Below, one piece after another: positions 48,230 to 54,397 of a stretch of 64,000 nt of DNA (position 1 is its first letter; each line of letters begins with the position of its first letter). Below the pieces are notes generated by a model. That model had not been told where the DNA came from and ran no database searches. It saw only the letters and a program-made list of their open reading frames with translations. This stretch comes from JAWWOW01 sp033851265 (lineage in GTDB: Bacteria > Actinomycetota > Actinomycetes > JAWWOW01), in assembly GCA_033851265.1 (NCBI GenBank), contig JAWWOW010000006.1, forward strand, positions 372,001 through 436,000, read 5' to 3'. The translations under genes and the position numbers were made by a program.

Positions 48230-49056
48230 CTCGCCGCCGGCTTGTTGTCCTCGGCACAAGCGCAACAGCAGCGCTCGTCGCCGTCGTTCTGATCCTGGTG
48301 TGGGTCTGGCCCTCGAACGGCCATCCGGCACGGCTCACCGTCGGCGGCGCTACGGAGGTGTCGGCCGCACCGACACCAGGCATCGATGCAACCCCATCGC
48401 CCGACGTCTCGGAGCCGAGCCCATCGGCGGAGCCAGCGCCGACGAGTGCGCCGACAGGCGTTGATCCCACGGACGCACGGTCCGCTTCACCGAACACCAG
48501 CCGCGACTGCGTTAACGAGTCTTGGAATGATGTGTGCCCCGACGGCAAGCCCGGCTGGAGCGACACGGACGGCGCGTGCCACACAAACTGGTCGGATCTT
48601 CAGAACGTGCCGCCAGCGAACGATCTTCGCTTGAGCCTGGTCATGGACTCGGCCACTCTCGTGACGGCAACGTATGTCGCCGGCACCATGACGATGCAGA
48701 ACGAAGGCGTCAATCCGGCGCGCTTCTTCTACATACGGGGACTATCCGAAGGCGACTACTTCCAGAACGCGGGTCTCGTGGATTCCCACGGCGAAGGTGT
48801 CACGGCTCTAAACCAGTGGGCGACATACGAGACTGAACAATCGGTCACGCTCGGGCCGGGACAGTCCGAGAGCTTCCGGGTGCAGTTCAAGGTTGTCACC
48901 TGCAGTGACACTCCGGGCAATGAGCAACCAGCTATCCCCCCGGGCTCGTACGGCGCCGTAGCACGTGTCATGTGGTACGTCGGCACCCCAGGCGAGGACA
49001 GCTACCGTGACGGTCAATGGATCAGTGATCCGGTCCCGGTGACCGTGACCGGCTGA
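48226..49056 (+). CDS. Membrane-anchored exoprotein, paralogue 4
   Basis: A 276-residue protein built like paralogue 3: immediate membrane segment (RRLVVLGTSATAALVAVVLI), a Pro/Ser/Thr/Glu linker (PTPGIDATPSPDVSEPSPSA), then the external domain with VNESWNDVCPDGKPGWSDTD, a nearby second Cys and TCSDTPGNEQPAIPPGSYGA. The CGDTS of the other members is CSDTP here. It overlaps paralogue 3 by ATGA and is the last gene of the run; the thioredoxin gene starts 38 bases later. Role unknown. It may be a co-receptor, a decoy or a cell-wall-binding partner of paralogue 2. Confidence 0.8.
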   Translation: MTRRRLVVLGTSATAALVAVVLILVWVWPSNGHPARLTVGGATEVSAAPTPGIDATPSPDVSEPSPSAEPAPTSAPTGVDPTDARSASPNTSRDCVNESWNDVCPDGKPGWSDTDGACHTNWSDLQNVPPANDLRLSLVMDSATLVTATYVAGTMTMQNEGVNPARFFYIRGLSEGDYFQNAGLVDSHGEGVTALNQWATYETEQSVTLGPGQSESFRVQFKVVTCSDTPGNEQPAIPPGSYGAVARVMWYVGTPGEDSYRDGQWISDPVPVTVTG

Positions 49057-49094
49057 CGGAACACAACGCCAGCCCTGGCTTGTTAGACGGGTTG

Positions 49095-49511
49095 ATGACG
49101 ACCGGTGTCTATGTGTTGGCCGCGATTGTGGTTGCGGCTACCGCTGTTGGGCTGCTCTGGCAGTGGCGCAACGGCCGGGTTCGCGCGGTCACGCCAAGCA
49201 CGACCGAGCGACTCAGCGCGGCAGACATAGGCGCAACACTCGGGGAGCGCGCAACGCTGGTGCAGTTCACGACGGCGTTCTGTGCGCCCTGCCGGGCAAC
49301 GCGCAGGATCCTCGGCGAAGCCGCCGACCTGGTTGATGGTGTGACGCACGTCGACGTCGACGCCGAGTCGCATCTCGAGTTGGTACGCCGGCTCGACGTT
49401 CGGCGTACTCCCACCGTGCTCGTGCTCGATGCAGACGGCCGTGTGGTCAAGCGCGCGTCGGGCCAACCACGCAAAGCCGACGTCCTCGCCGCACTGGGCA
49501 GCGTGCGGTGA
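49095..49511 (+). CDS. Membrane-anchored thioredoxin-like protein
   Basis: A 138-residue protein with one N-terminal membrane segment (VYVLAAIVVAATAVGLLW) and a thioredoxin fold outside or inside depending on orientation. The active site is FTTAFCAPCRATRRIL (Cys63, Cys66), and the cis-Pro is in RRTPTVLVLDADG. It resembles Mycobacterium ThiX, which is adjacent to the sulfurtransferase genes there as I recall. The ATG at 49095 was chosen; a TTG at 49080 is in frame. It precedes the leader-controlled DUF4395/sulfurtransferase operon, which fits a role in thiol or sulfane-sulfur handling. Confidence 0.85.
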   Translation: MTTGVYVLAAIVVAATAVGLLWQWRNGRVRAVTPSTTERLSAADIGATLGERATLVQFTTAFCAPCRATRRILGEAADLVDGVTHVDVDAESHLELVRRLDVRRTPTVLVLDADGRVVKRASGQPRKADVLAALGSVR

Positions 49512-49556
49512 GCGTGAGTTGGCGGGTCACCGAACCCGTCCGTATGCTGGACCGCG

Positions 49557-49634
49557 ATGTTCACTAAGCAGGAGCTCACTTCCCGGCGCGCGGTCGACCT
49601 GTGCCGCGTGGCCACCTGCCTCTGTCGCGCCTGA
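49557..49634 (+). CDS. Cysteine-rich leader peptide (25 residues)
   Basis: The ATG at 49557 opens MFTKQELTSRRAVDLCRVAT then CLCRA and stops at 49632-49634. The SRRAVDLCRVA-type sequence with three Cys codons (one TGC in DLCR, then TGC and TGT in CLC) matches the putative leader peptides that precede sulfur-metabolism genes in actinobacteria. Ribosomes would stall when cysteine is short. It lies 62 bases before the DUF4395 start. Only 25 codons, so it is easily missed. Confidence 0.85.
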   Translation: MFTKQELTSRRAVDLCRVATCLCRA

Positions 49635-49685
49635 CGCAGCCCTTAGGGGCATTCGCCCACGGTTCCTTCCCCGTAGCGTCAGGAG
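49631..49685 (+). promoter_or_regulatory. Attenuator hairpin covering the RBS of the DUF4395 gene
   Basis: CTGACGC (49631-49637, containing the leader's stop codon) pairs with GCGTCAG (49676-49682). The next gene's AGGAG (49681-49685) starts inside the right arm, so the stem should hide that ribosome site. A ribosome stalled at the Cys codons near 49602-49625 would sit beside the left arm and could open the stem. This is a translational or antitermination control; the mechanism is inferred from the layout. Confidence 0.6.
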
Positions 49686-49695
49686 TGCTGTCCTC

Positions 49696-50148
49696 ATGTA
49701 CGTCGACCCACGCGGGCCTCGCTTCGGCGCGGCCATCACCACCGCGGTGCTCGCGGCCGTGCTCGTCACCGGCAGCGACACTGCGAGCGGCTGGCTGCTC
49801 ACCGGTCAAGCAATCGTCTTCGCGATCGGCGCTCTTGCCGGGCTGCGCTACGCGCCGTACGGCTTGATCTACCGCTTCTTGATTCAGCCGCGGCTTGCAC
49901 CTCCCACTGAGTTGGAAGCCGAGGCACCGCCGCGGTTTGCGCAAGGTGTGGGCCTGGCCTTCGCGGTTGTCGGTGCGGCGGGTTACCTGACCGGCGTCAC
50001 GACTCTTGGCATCGTCGCAACGGCGGCGGCGCTGGTTGCGGCATTCCTCAATGCATTTTTCGGTCTCTGCCTGGGCTGCGAGGTCTACCTCCTGGCCCGG
50101 CGCGTCATTCACACGAGCAAGCCAACAAGCAAGGGAGTTACGGCATGA
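49696..50148 (+). CDS. DUF4395 membrane protein
   Basis: A 150-residue membrane protein with four hydrophobic segments. Typical DUF4395 marks are YVDPRGPRFGAAITTAVLAA near the start, LAGLRYAPYGLIYRFLIQPR in the middle, and FLNAFFGLCLGCEVYLLARR with the CLGC pair near the C-terminus. The two cysteines facing the membrane may take part in thiol chemistry. It overlaps the sulfurtransferase gene by ATGA. It is the first gene behind the cysteine leader, so it responds to cysteine supply. Its biochemical role is not known. Confidence 0.88.
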   Translation: MYVDPRGPRFGAAITTAVLAAVLVTGSDTASGWLLTGQAIVFAIGALAGLRYAPYGLIYRFLIQPRLAPPTELEAEAPPRFAQGVGLAFAVVGAAGYLTGVTTLGIVATAAALVAAFLNAFFGLCLGCEVYLLARRVIHTSKPTSKGVTA

Positions 50149-50978
50149 GTCGCAGCGACGTACTCGTCGACGCGGACTGGGTTGAACAACACCAGGACGA
50201 CCCCAAGGTAGCCATCGTCGAAGTGGATGAAGACACCTCGGCGTACGAGAAGAACCACATCCGCAACGCAATCCGCATCGACTGGCAGAAGGATCTGCAG
50301 GATCCGATCAAGCGCGACTTCGTCGACAAAGCAGCGTTCGAGAAGCTGCTGTCGGAGAAGGGCATCGGCAACGACACCACGGTCGTGTTGTACGGCGGCA
50401 ACAACAACTGGTTCGCGTCCTACGCGTACTGGTACTTCCAGCTGTACGGCCACGAAAACACCAAGCTCCTCGACGGTGGTCGCAAGAAGTGGGAGCTCGA
50501 GTCGCGTGAGCTCGTCGACGACGTACCGAAGCGCGAGAAGACGTCGTACACGGCGAAGGACGCTCGCACCGACATTCGTGCGTTCCGCGACGAGGTTGTG
50601 GACGCAATCGGCAAGCTGAATCTCGTCGACGTCCGCTCACCCGATGAGTTCTCCGGCAAGCTGCTCGCACCGGCGCACCTGCCGCAGGAGCAGTCGCAGC
50701 GAGCCGGACACGTGCCGACGGCCAAGAACATCCCGTGGTCGAAGGCCGCGAACGACGACGGCACGTTCAAGAGCGACGACGACCTGCGCGAGCTGTATCA
50801 GGAGGAAGGCGTCGACCTGAAGAAGGACACGATCGCCTACTGCCGGATCGGCGAGCGGTCGGCGCACACGTGGTTCGTGCTGCACGAGCTGCTCGACCAG
50901 CCGAACGTGAAGAACTACGACGGCTCGTGGACCGAATACGGCTCGCTCGTCGGCGTGCCCATCGAAAAGGACGTGTGA
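50145..50978 (+). CDS. Thiosulfate/3-mercaptopyruvate sulfurtransferase (tandem rhodanese)
   Basis: A 277-residue two-domain rhodanese. The inactive N-terminal domain includes DKAAFEKLLSEKGIGNDTTV then VLYGGNNNWFASYAYWYFQL. The active C-terminal domain has AYCRIGERSAHTWFVLHEL with catalytic Cys233. CRIGER is the loop seen in CysA/SseA-type enzymes. It moves sulfane sulfur between thiosulfate or mercaptopyruvate and an acceptor. It is coupled to DUF4395 by ATGA. The DUF1416 gene starts five bases after its stop; a GTG at 50975 would also overlap. Confidence 0.93.
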   Translation: MSRSDVLVDADWVEQHQDDPKVAIVEVDEDTSAYEKNHIRNAIRIDWQKDLQDPIKRDFVDKAAFEKLLSEKGIGNDTTVVLYGGNNNWFASYAYWYFQLYGHENTKLLDGGRKKWELESRELVDDVPKREKTSYTAKDARTDIRAFRDEVVDAIGKLNLVDVRSPDEFSGKLLAPAHLPQEQSQRAGHVPTAKNIPWSKAANDDGTFKSDDDLRELYQEEGVDLKKDTIAYCRIGERSAHTWFVLHELLDQPNVKNYDGSWTEYGSLVGVPIEKDV

Positions 50979-50983
50979 GCGCG

Positions 50984-51283
50984 ATGTGCGGAGCGACAAC
51001 TGGCGGGCTCTCGGTTGAAGGGATCGACGTGGCAAAGGAAACCGTTATCCAGGGAACCGTCACCGCGGAAGGGCAGCCCGTTGGGGGCGCGTTCGTCCGC
51101 CTGCTTGACGGCACCGGCGAGTTCACCGCCGAGGTGGTGACGTCGGCGACCGGTGAGTTCCGGTTCTTCGCGCGTCCCGGCGACTGGACGCTGCGTGCGT
51201 TGTCCTGGCAGGGCAACGGCGAAGCGTCGGTGAAAGCGGCACAGGGCGAGATCACCGAGGCGACAGTCCAACTAGCCAAGTAG
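50984..51283 (+). CDS. DUF1416 protein (SseC-like)
   Basis: A 99-residue protein of the actinobacterial DUF1416 family, called SseC in mycobacteria. It begins MCGATTGGLSVEGID and continues with a Cna-B-like beta fold (VIQGTVTAEGQPVGGAFVRL, then LDGTGEFTAEVVTSATGEFR and ARPGDWTLRALSWQGN). It is always found after the sulfurtransferase as far as I recall. ATG at 50984 is preferred because family members begin MCGA; a GTG at 50975 overlaps the previous stop. A strong terminator follows. Confidence 0.92.
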   Translation: MCGATTGGLSVEGIDVAKETVIQGTVTAEGQPVGGAFVRLLDGTGEFTAEVVTSATGEFRFFARPGDWTLRALSWQGNGEASVKAAQGEITEATVQLAK

Positions 51284-51298
51284 TCCTCGTACGACGAC

Positions 51299-51322
51299 GG
51301 CCGGCTCTCGACGGAGCCGGCC
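51299..51322 (+). terminator. Terminator after the DUF1416 gene
   Basis: GGCCGGCTC (51299-51307) pairs with GAGCCGGCC (51314-51322) around the loop TCGACG, with further pairing of the flanking bases. A short T-containing stretch (GTTGG) comes later. It ends the leader-controlled sulfur operon. Confidence 0.75.
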
Positions 51323-51345
51323 GCCCGTCGTGTTGGCTCGAAGTG

Positions 51346-51424
51346 GATCTACTTGACTGGCTGGGACCGCCGTTTCCAGCCCAAATCCGGCCCGATCCCA
51401 CGGCCCTACCCAGTCAAGTAGATC
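51346..51424. repeat. Long inverted repeat upstream of the nuclease gene
   Basis: GATCTACTTGACTGG (51346-51360) and CCAGTCAAGTAGATC (51410-51424) are perfect 15-bp inverted arms separated by 49 bases. The size and arm length are like those of the palindromic repeat at 8522-8596, but the sequence is different apart from ACCCAGT. It lies 50 bases before the nuclease GTG. It could be a regulatory hairpin or another repeat element. Confidence 0.7.
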
Positions 51425-51474
51425 GTTTCCTCGGGTGGCCGGGATCCGTCGGTGGCGGCGGTGAAGATGGGCGA

Positions 51475-52038
51475 GTGAGTCAGCCGAGGGTTCTCCTAAC
51501 TGCGCCTTTGATTTTGACTTTGACGTTGATCCCAAGCGCCTGCACGGCAGGCGCGCCGAGCGAGCCCACGACGGTGCGCACAATCGACGCGCGTCAGGGG
51601 CGGTTCGACGCAACGGTCGTGCGCATCGTCGACGGCGACACGTTCATTGCGCGGCGAGCGGGCGTCGCCAAGACGATCCGCGTTCGGGTCATTGGTATCG
51701 ACACCCCCGAGACGGTGAAGCCCGGGACGCCACCACGGTGCTGGGGTGCAGAGGCATCAGCGCTGACCAAGCGGCTGCTGCCGACCGGGGTGGTTGTGCG
51801 CGCGGCCTACGAACATGGCGGCGCGACTGACCGCTACGGCCGCGATCTGTGGGACGTCTGGCTGCCCGACGGACGCTTCCTCGCCGCTGAGCTGGTCACG
51901 ACTGGGGCAGCGCGGGCCTATCGCGTGCGGCCGCAGACCGAGCAGGCGGATCTGCTCGCGCGACTCGACAGCGCGGCACGACGCGACCATCGCGGGCTGT
52001 GGGGACCGCCGTGTAACGGACGGTCCTTCGGTCAGTAG
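51475..52038 (+). CDS. Staphylococcal-nuclease-like lipoprotein
   Basis: A 187-residue secreted nuclease. The GTG at 51475 starts a signal that ends LIPSAC with lipid-modified Cys23. The SNase fold has VVRIVDGDTFIARRAG, RVRVIGIDTPETVKPG (Arg, Asp, Thr and Glu of the active site) and DRYGRDLWDVWLPDGRFLAA (Arg of the second catalytic site). It should degrade DNA or RNA outside the cell with calcium. A longer frame from 51343 would read through the inverted repeat. Its end overlaps the convergent DsrE gene by seven bases. Confidence 0.88.
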   Translation: MSQPRVLLTAPLILTLTLIPSACTAGAPSEPTTVRTIDARQGRFDATVVRIVDGDTFIARRAGVAKTIRVRVIGIDTPETVKPGTPPRCWGAEASALTKRLLPTGVVVRAAYEHGGATDRYGRDLWDVWLPDGRFLAAELVTTGAARAYRVRPQTEQADLLARLDSAARRDHRGLWGPPCNGRSFGQ

Positions 52039-52403
52039 ACGAGCGCTTGTGCCGCTGGTGCCAACGCCTCGCCGACAAACACCGCCGCTCCGGCAATCCG
52101 CACACCCGGGATCACGTCGTCCGGACCGATCTCGCGCCGCGCCGCGCACTGCGTGCACAACGTCAGCGTGCCGCCGGTCAGCACCGCGTCGAGCAGCTCC
52201 GTCAACGGCGCGGACTCGGCGAGCACGAACTCCGCCGCCCGTCCCGGCAACGCCAACCACGCCGCCTCACCGGTCAGCCACATCGACACCGGTACGCCGG
52301 CCGCGATCGCGGTGGCGGCAACCGTGAAGGCCTGCGCGCAACGTTCGGGCGCATCGAGACCACTCGTTGCTTTCACGACGAGAGAACGTTCCATTGGCTC
52401 CAT
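52032..52403 (-). CDS. DsrE-like small protein
   Basis: A 123-residue cytoplasmic protein with the DsrE/YchN fold: RSLVVKATSGLDAPERCAQA, then FTVAATAIAAGVPVSMWLTG, and the loop TLCTQCAARREIGPDDV with two cysteines (CTQC). DsrE-like proteins carry or relay sulfur on such a cysteine. Its position beside the sulfurtransferase operon supports sulfur chemistry. It is convergent with the nuclease gene. ATG at 52403 and ATG at 52394 are both possible starts. About 245 bases follow (52404-52649) in which I see nothing clear. Confidence 0.75.
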   Translation of the reverse strand: MEPMERSLVVKATSGLDAPERCAQAFTVAATAIAAGVPVSMWLTGEAAWLALPGRAAEFVLAESAPLTELLDAVLTGGTLTLCTQCAARREIGPDDVIPGVRIAGAAVFVGEALAPAAQALVY

Positions 52404-52649
52404 CAGCGCAGCCTAGAAAGTCGCGGCTGAATGGTCGGGCACCAATGCCACGAAATCGGACTTCGCGTCGTCAGCCCGCGTCGTTTCGTCCGCTGTGCCC
52501 TCGATCGGCCCGCCGTGGGCTACGCCGAACATGGTCCCGAAGATAGTCACGCCTAGTCATCTAGAGCGGGTCCGAGATCCCCGAAGTTCTGGATCAAGAG
52601 AGATCGCCGTGACGTGCGCGCGGTTCTCGTGGCGAAAGGGATCCGGACG

Positions 52650-53246
52650 ATGTCCACCCGCAAGCTCCTAGCTGCCGTCGTTGGCGTGAGCACGATCGGC
52701 CTGAGCGCACTCTGCGCATCCCCGGCGCTGGCGGTGTGCAGCACCAACTGCGCCTCGACCAACGTGACGTTCACTCTCGGCGGCTCCGGCTTGGCACTGT
52801 CCGTGCCCAGCAACACTGACGTCGACCTTGGCTCGGCCACGAGCAACGTTCTCGGCACCACCGTTTCCGGTGCACTGCACTCCACGACCGTCACCGACAC
52901 TCGCGGCCAGCTTGCGGCGGCGTGGACCGTCACGGTCGCCTCGACCGGCTTCACCGGTTCCGGAACGGCCGCGGGTCAGTCGCTCGCCGCGGGACAGGCC
53001 GGCATGTACCTCGACGCCGTGACCACTCTCGCCAACGCCGTCGCACTCGCGACCGGTGGGCTCATCCCGACATCCATCACGACCCTGGCGACCCCGGTCA
53101 CCCTGAGCAGCGCTGGGGGCACCCTCATGGCCGGCACCACGACCGGCAGTGGCTCCATCACGTACACGCCGGGCATCAAGGTCACGATTCCGGCCAGCGC
53201 GATCGCGGGTACCTACTCGGGTGCGGTGACCCAGACTGTCTCGTAG
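52650..53246 (+). CDS. Secreted WxL-like surface protein
   Basis: A 198-residue secreted protein. The signal peptide ends near LCASPALAV. The mature part is Ser/Thr/Gly rich and beta-predicted: TFTLGGSGLALSVPSNTDVD, LAAAWTVTVASTGFTGSGTA, TYTPGIKVTIPASAIAGTYS and a final AVTQTVS. AAWTVTV resembles the first WxL-domain strand and the C-terminal GTYSGAVTQTVS the second. WxL proteins attach non-covalently to the cell wall. It overlaps the DUF916-like gene, which encodes the usual membrane-anchored partner. A frame upstream to 52614 is open but lacks a credible signal. Confidence 0.75.
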   Translation: MSTRKLLAAVVGVSTIGLSALCASPALAVCSTNCASTNVTFTLGGSGLALSVPSNTDVDLGSATSNVLGTTVSGALHSTTVTDTRGQLAAAWTVTVASTGFTGSGTAAGQSLAAGQAGMYLDAVTTLANAVALATGGLIPTSITTLATPVTLSSAGGTLMAGTTTGSGSITYTPGIKVTIPASAIAGTYSGAVTQTVS

Positions 53247-54387
53247 TCGCGCACTTCGTCGTATCCCCGCCGCGCTCATCGTCGCAGCCGCGCTGGCCGT
53301 TGGCACCGTGCAGGTGCCGACGGCCAGTGCCGCGTCTCCATCGGTCGCCTCAACTGTCAAAGCTTCGGACCCCGGACAGATAACTGTGCGGTTGCTCGAC
53401 GCCGCCGTTTCGCGCCGTAACGACCCGCGAGCGCACATCTACATCGACGACCATGTCCAGCCGGGGGTCACGGTCATCCGCCACATCGACGTCTCGAGCT
53501 CTGCGCGGGGACCGGTGGCGTTGAAGTTCTACGCCGATGCGGCGACGGTCAACGGCGGATTCTTCGTCCCCGCGCCCGGGCGCGGGCGCAACGACATCAC
53601 CGACTGGACAACAGTCACGCCGTCGTCCGCGACAGTTCCGGCGGGCGGTCACGTCGTACTCACGGTGCGAATCGCCGTACCCAACGACGTACAAGCGGGT
53701 GAGCGGTACGCCGTCATCCTGGCCGAGGTCCCGGCTGGTGCACCCAAGCCCGGCGCTGTCGCGCTCGGTGCCCGCGTCGGCATTCGGGTCTACCTCTCGG
53801 TCGGGAAGGGCAAGGAACCCGTCACCGACTTCTCGGTGTCGACGCTGACGGCGTCGCGCACACAACAAGGACAGCCGCAGGTCAAGGCGCAGGTGCACAA
53901 CACCGGCGGCCGGGCCGTCGACCTGTCGGGCACGCTCACCCTCGATCACGGCCCGGGGGGTCTGCGCGCGGGACCGTACGCCGTTTCGCTCGGCACGACA
54001 CTCGGCCTCGGTCAGAACGCGCCGGTGAGCATCCTGCTCGACAAGCAACTCCCCGCCGGTCCCTGGCACGCGGTCCTCACCATGCACAGCGGACCTGTCA
54101 CCCGCGCGGTCGAGGGAACCATCACGTTCCCCGCCGCGGCGGGAGCATCGAGCCCGGCGGTGCCGGCCAAGGCCATTCCACTGACCAAGCGCAAGAACGT
54201 CGTCATACCGGTCGCTGGTGCGCTCATCGGTGGTCTCGCATTCGCCTTCCTGCTCTTCCTCCTGCTGTGGCGTCGCCGCAAGAAGAAGGACGACGACAGC
54301 GGAGGGACGTCCCAACGGCCCGACAATGAAAACGACGAGCCGCAGGCCCAGCTCGAGACACCGCCGGTCACGGTCGGCGCCGTCTAG
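53236..54387 (+). CDS. DUF916-like membrane-anchored surface protein, non-canonical start
   Basis: If started at CTG 53236, the protein is 383 residues with a good signal peptide (MSRSRALRRIPAALIVAAAL then AVGTVQVPTASAA). The mature part has a DUF916-like domain (VIRHIDVSSSARGPVALKFY then YADAATVNGGFFVPA), a second beta domain, a membrane segment (VVIPVAGALIGGLAFAFLLF) and a basic cytoplasmic tail (WRRRKKKDDD). No ATG, GTG or TTG occurs between the upstream in-frame TGA and codon 25. The first standard start, GTG 53308, would leave out most of the signal peptide. CTG is an inference. An alternative is a start at ATC 53260 or an error in the read. Confidence 0.65.
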   Translation: MSRSRALRRIPAALIVAAALAVGTVQVPTASAASPSVASTVKASDPGQITVRLLDAAVSRRNDPRAHIYIDDHVQPGVTVIRHIDVSSSARGPVALKFYADAATVNGGFFVPAPGRGRNDITDWTTVTPSSATVPAGGHVVLTVRIAVPNDVQAGERYAVILAEVPAGAPKPGAVALGARVGIRVYLSVGKGKEPVTDFSVSTLTASRTQQGQPQVKAQVHNTGGRAVDLSGTLTLDHGPGGLRAGPYAVSLGTTLGLGQNAPVSILLDKQLPAGPWHAVLTMHSGPVTRAVEGTITFPAAAGASSPAVPAKAIPLTKRKNVVIPVAGALIGGLAFAFLLFLLLWRRRKKKDDDSGGTSQRPDNENDEPQAQLETPPVTVGAV

Positions 54388-54397
54388 TCTCACCTCT

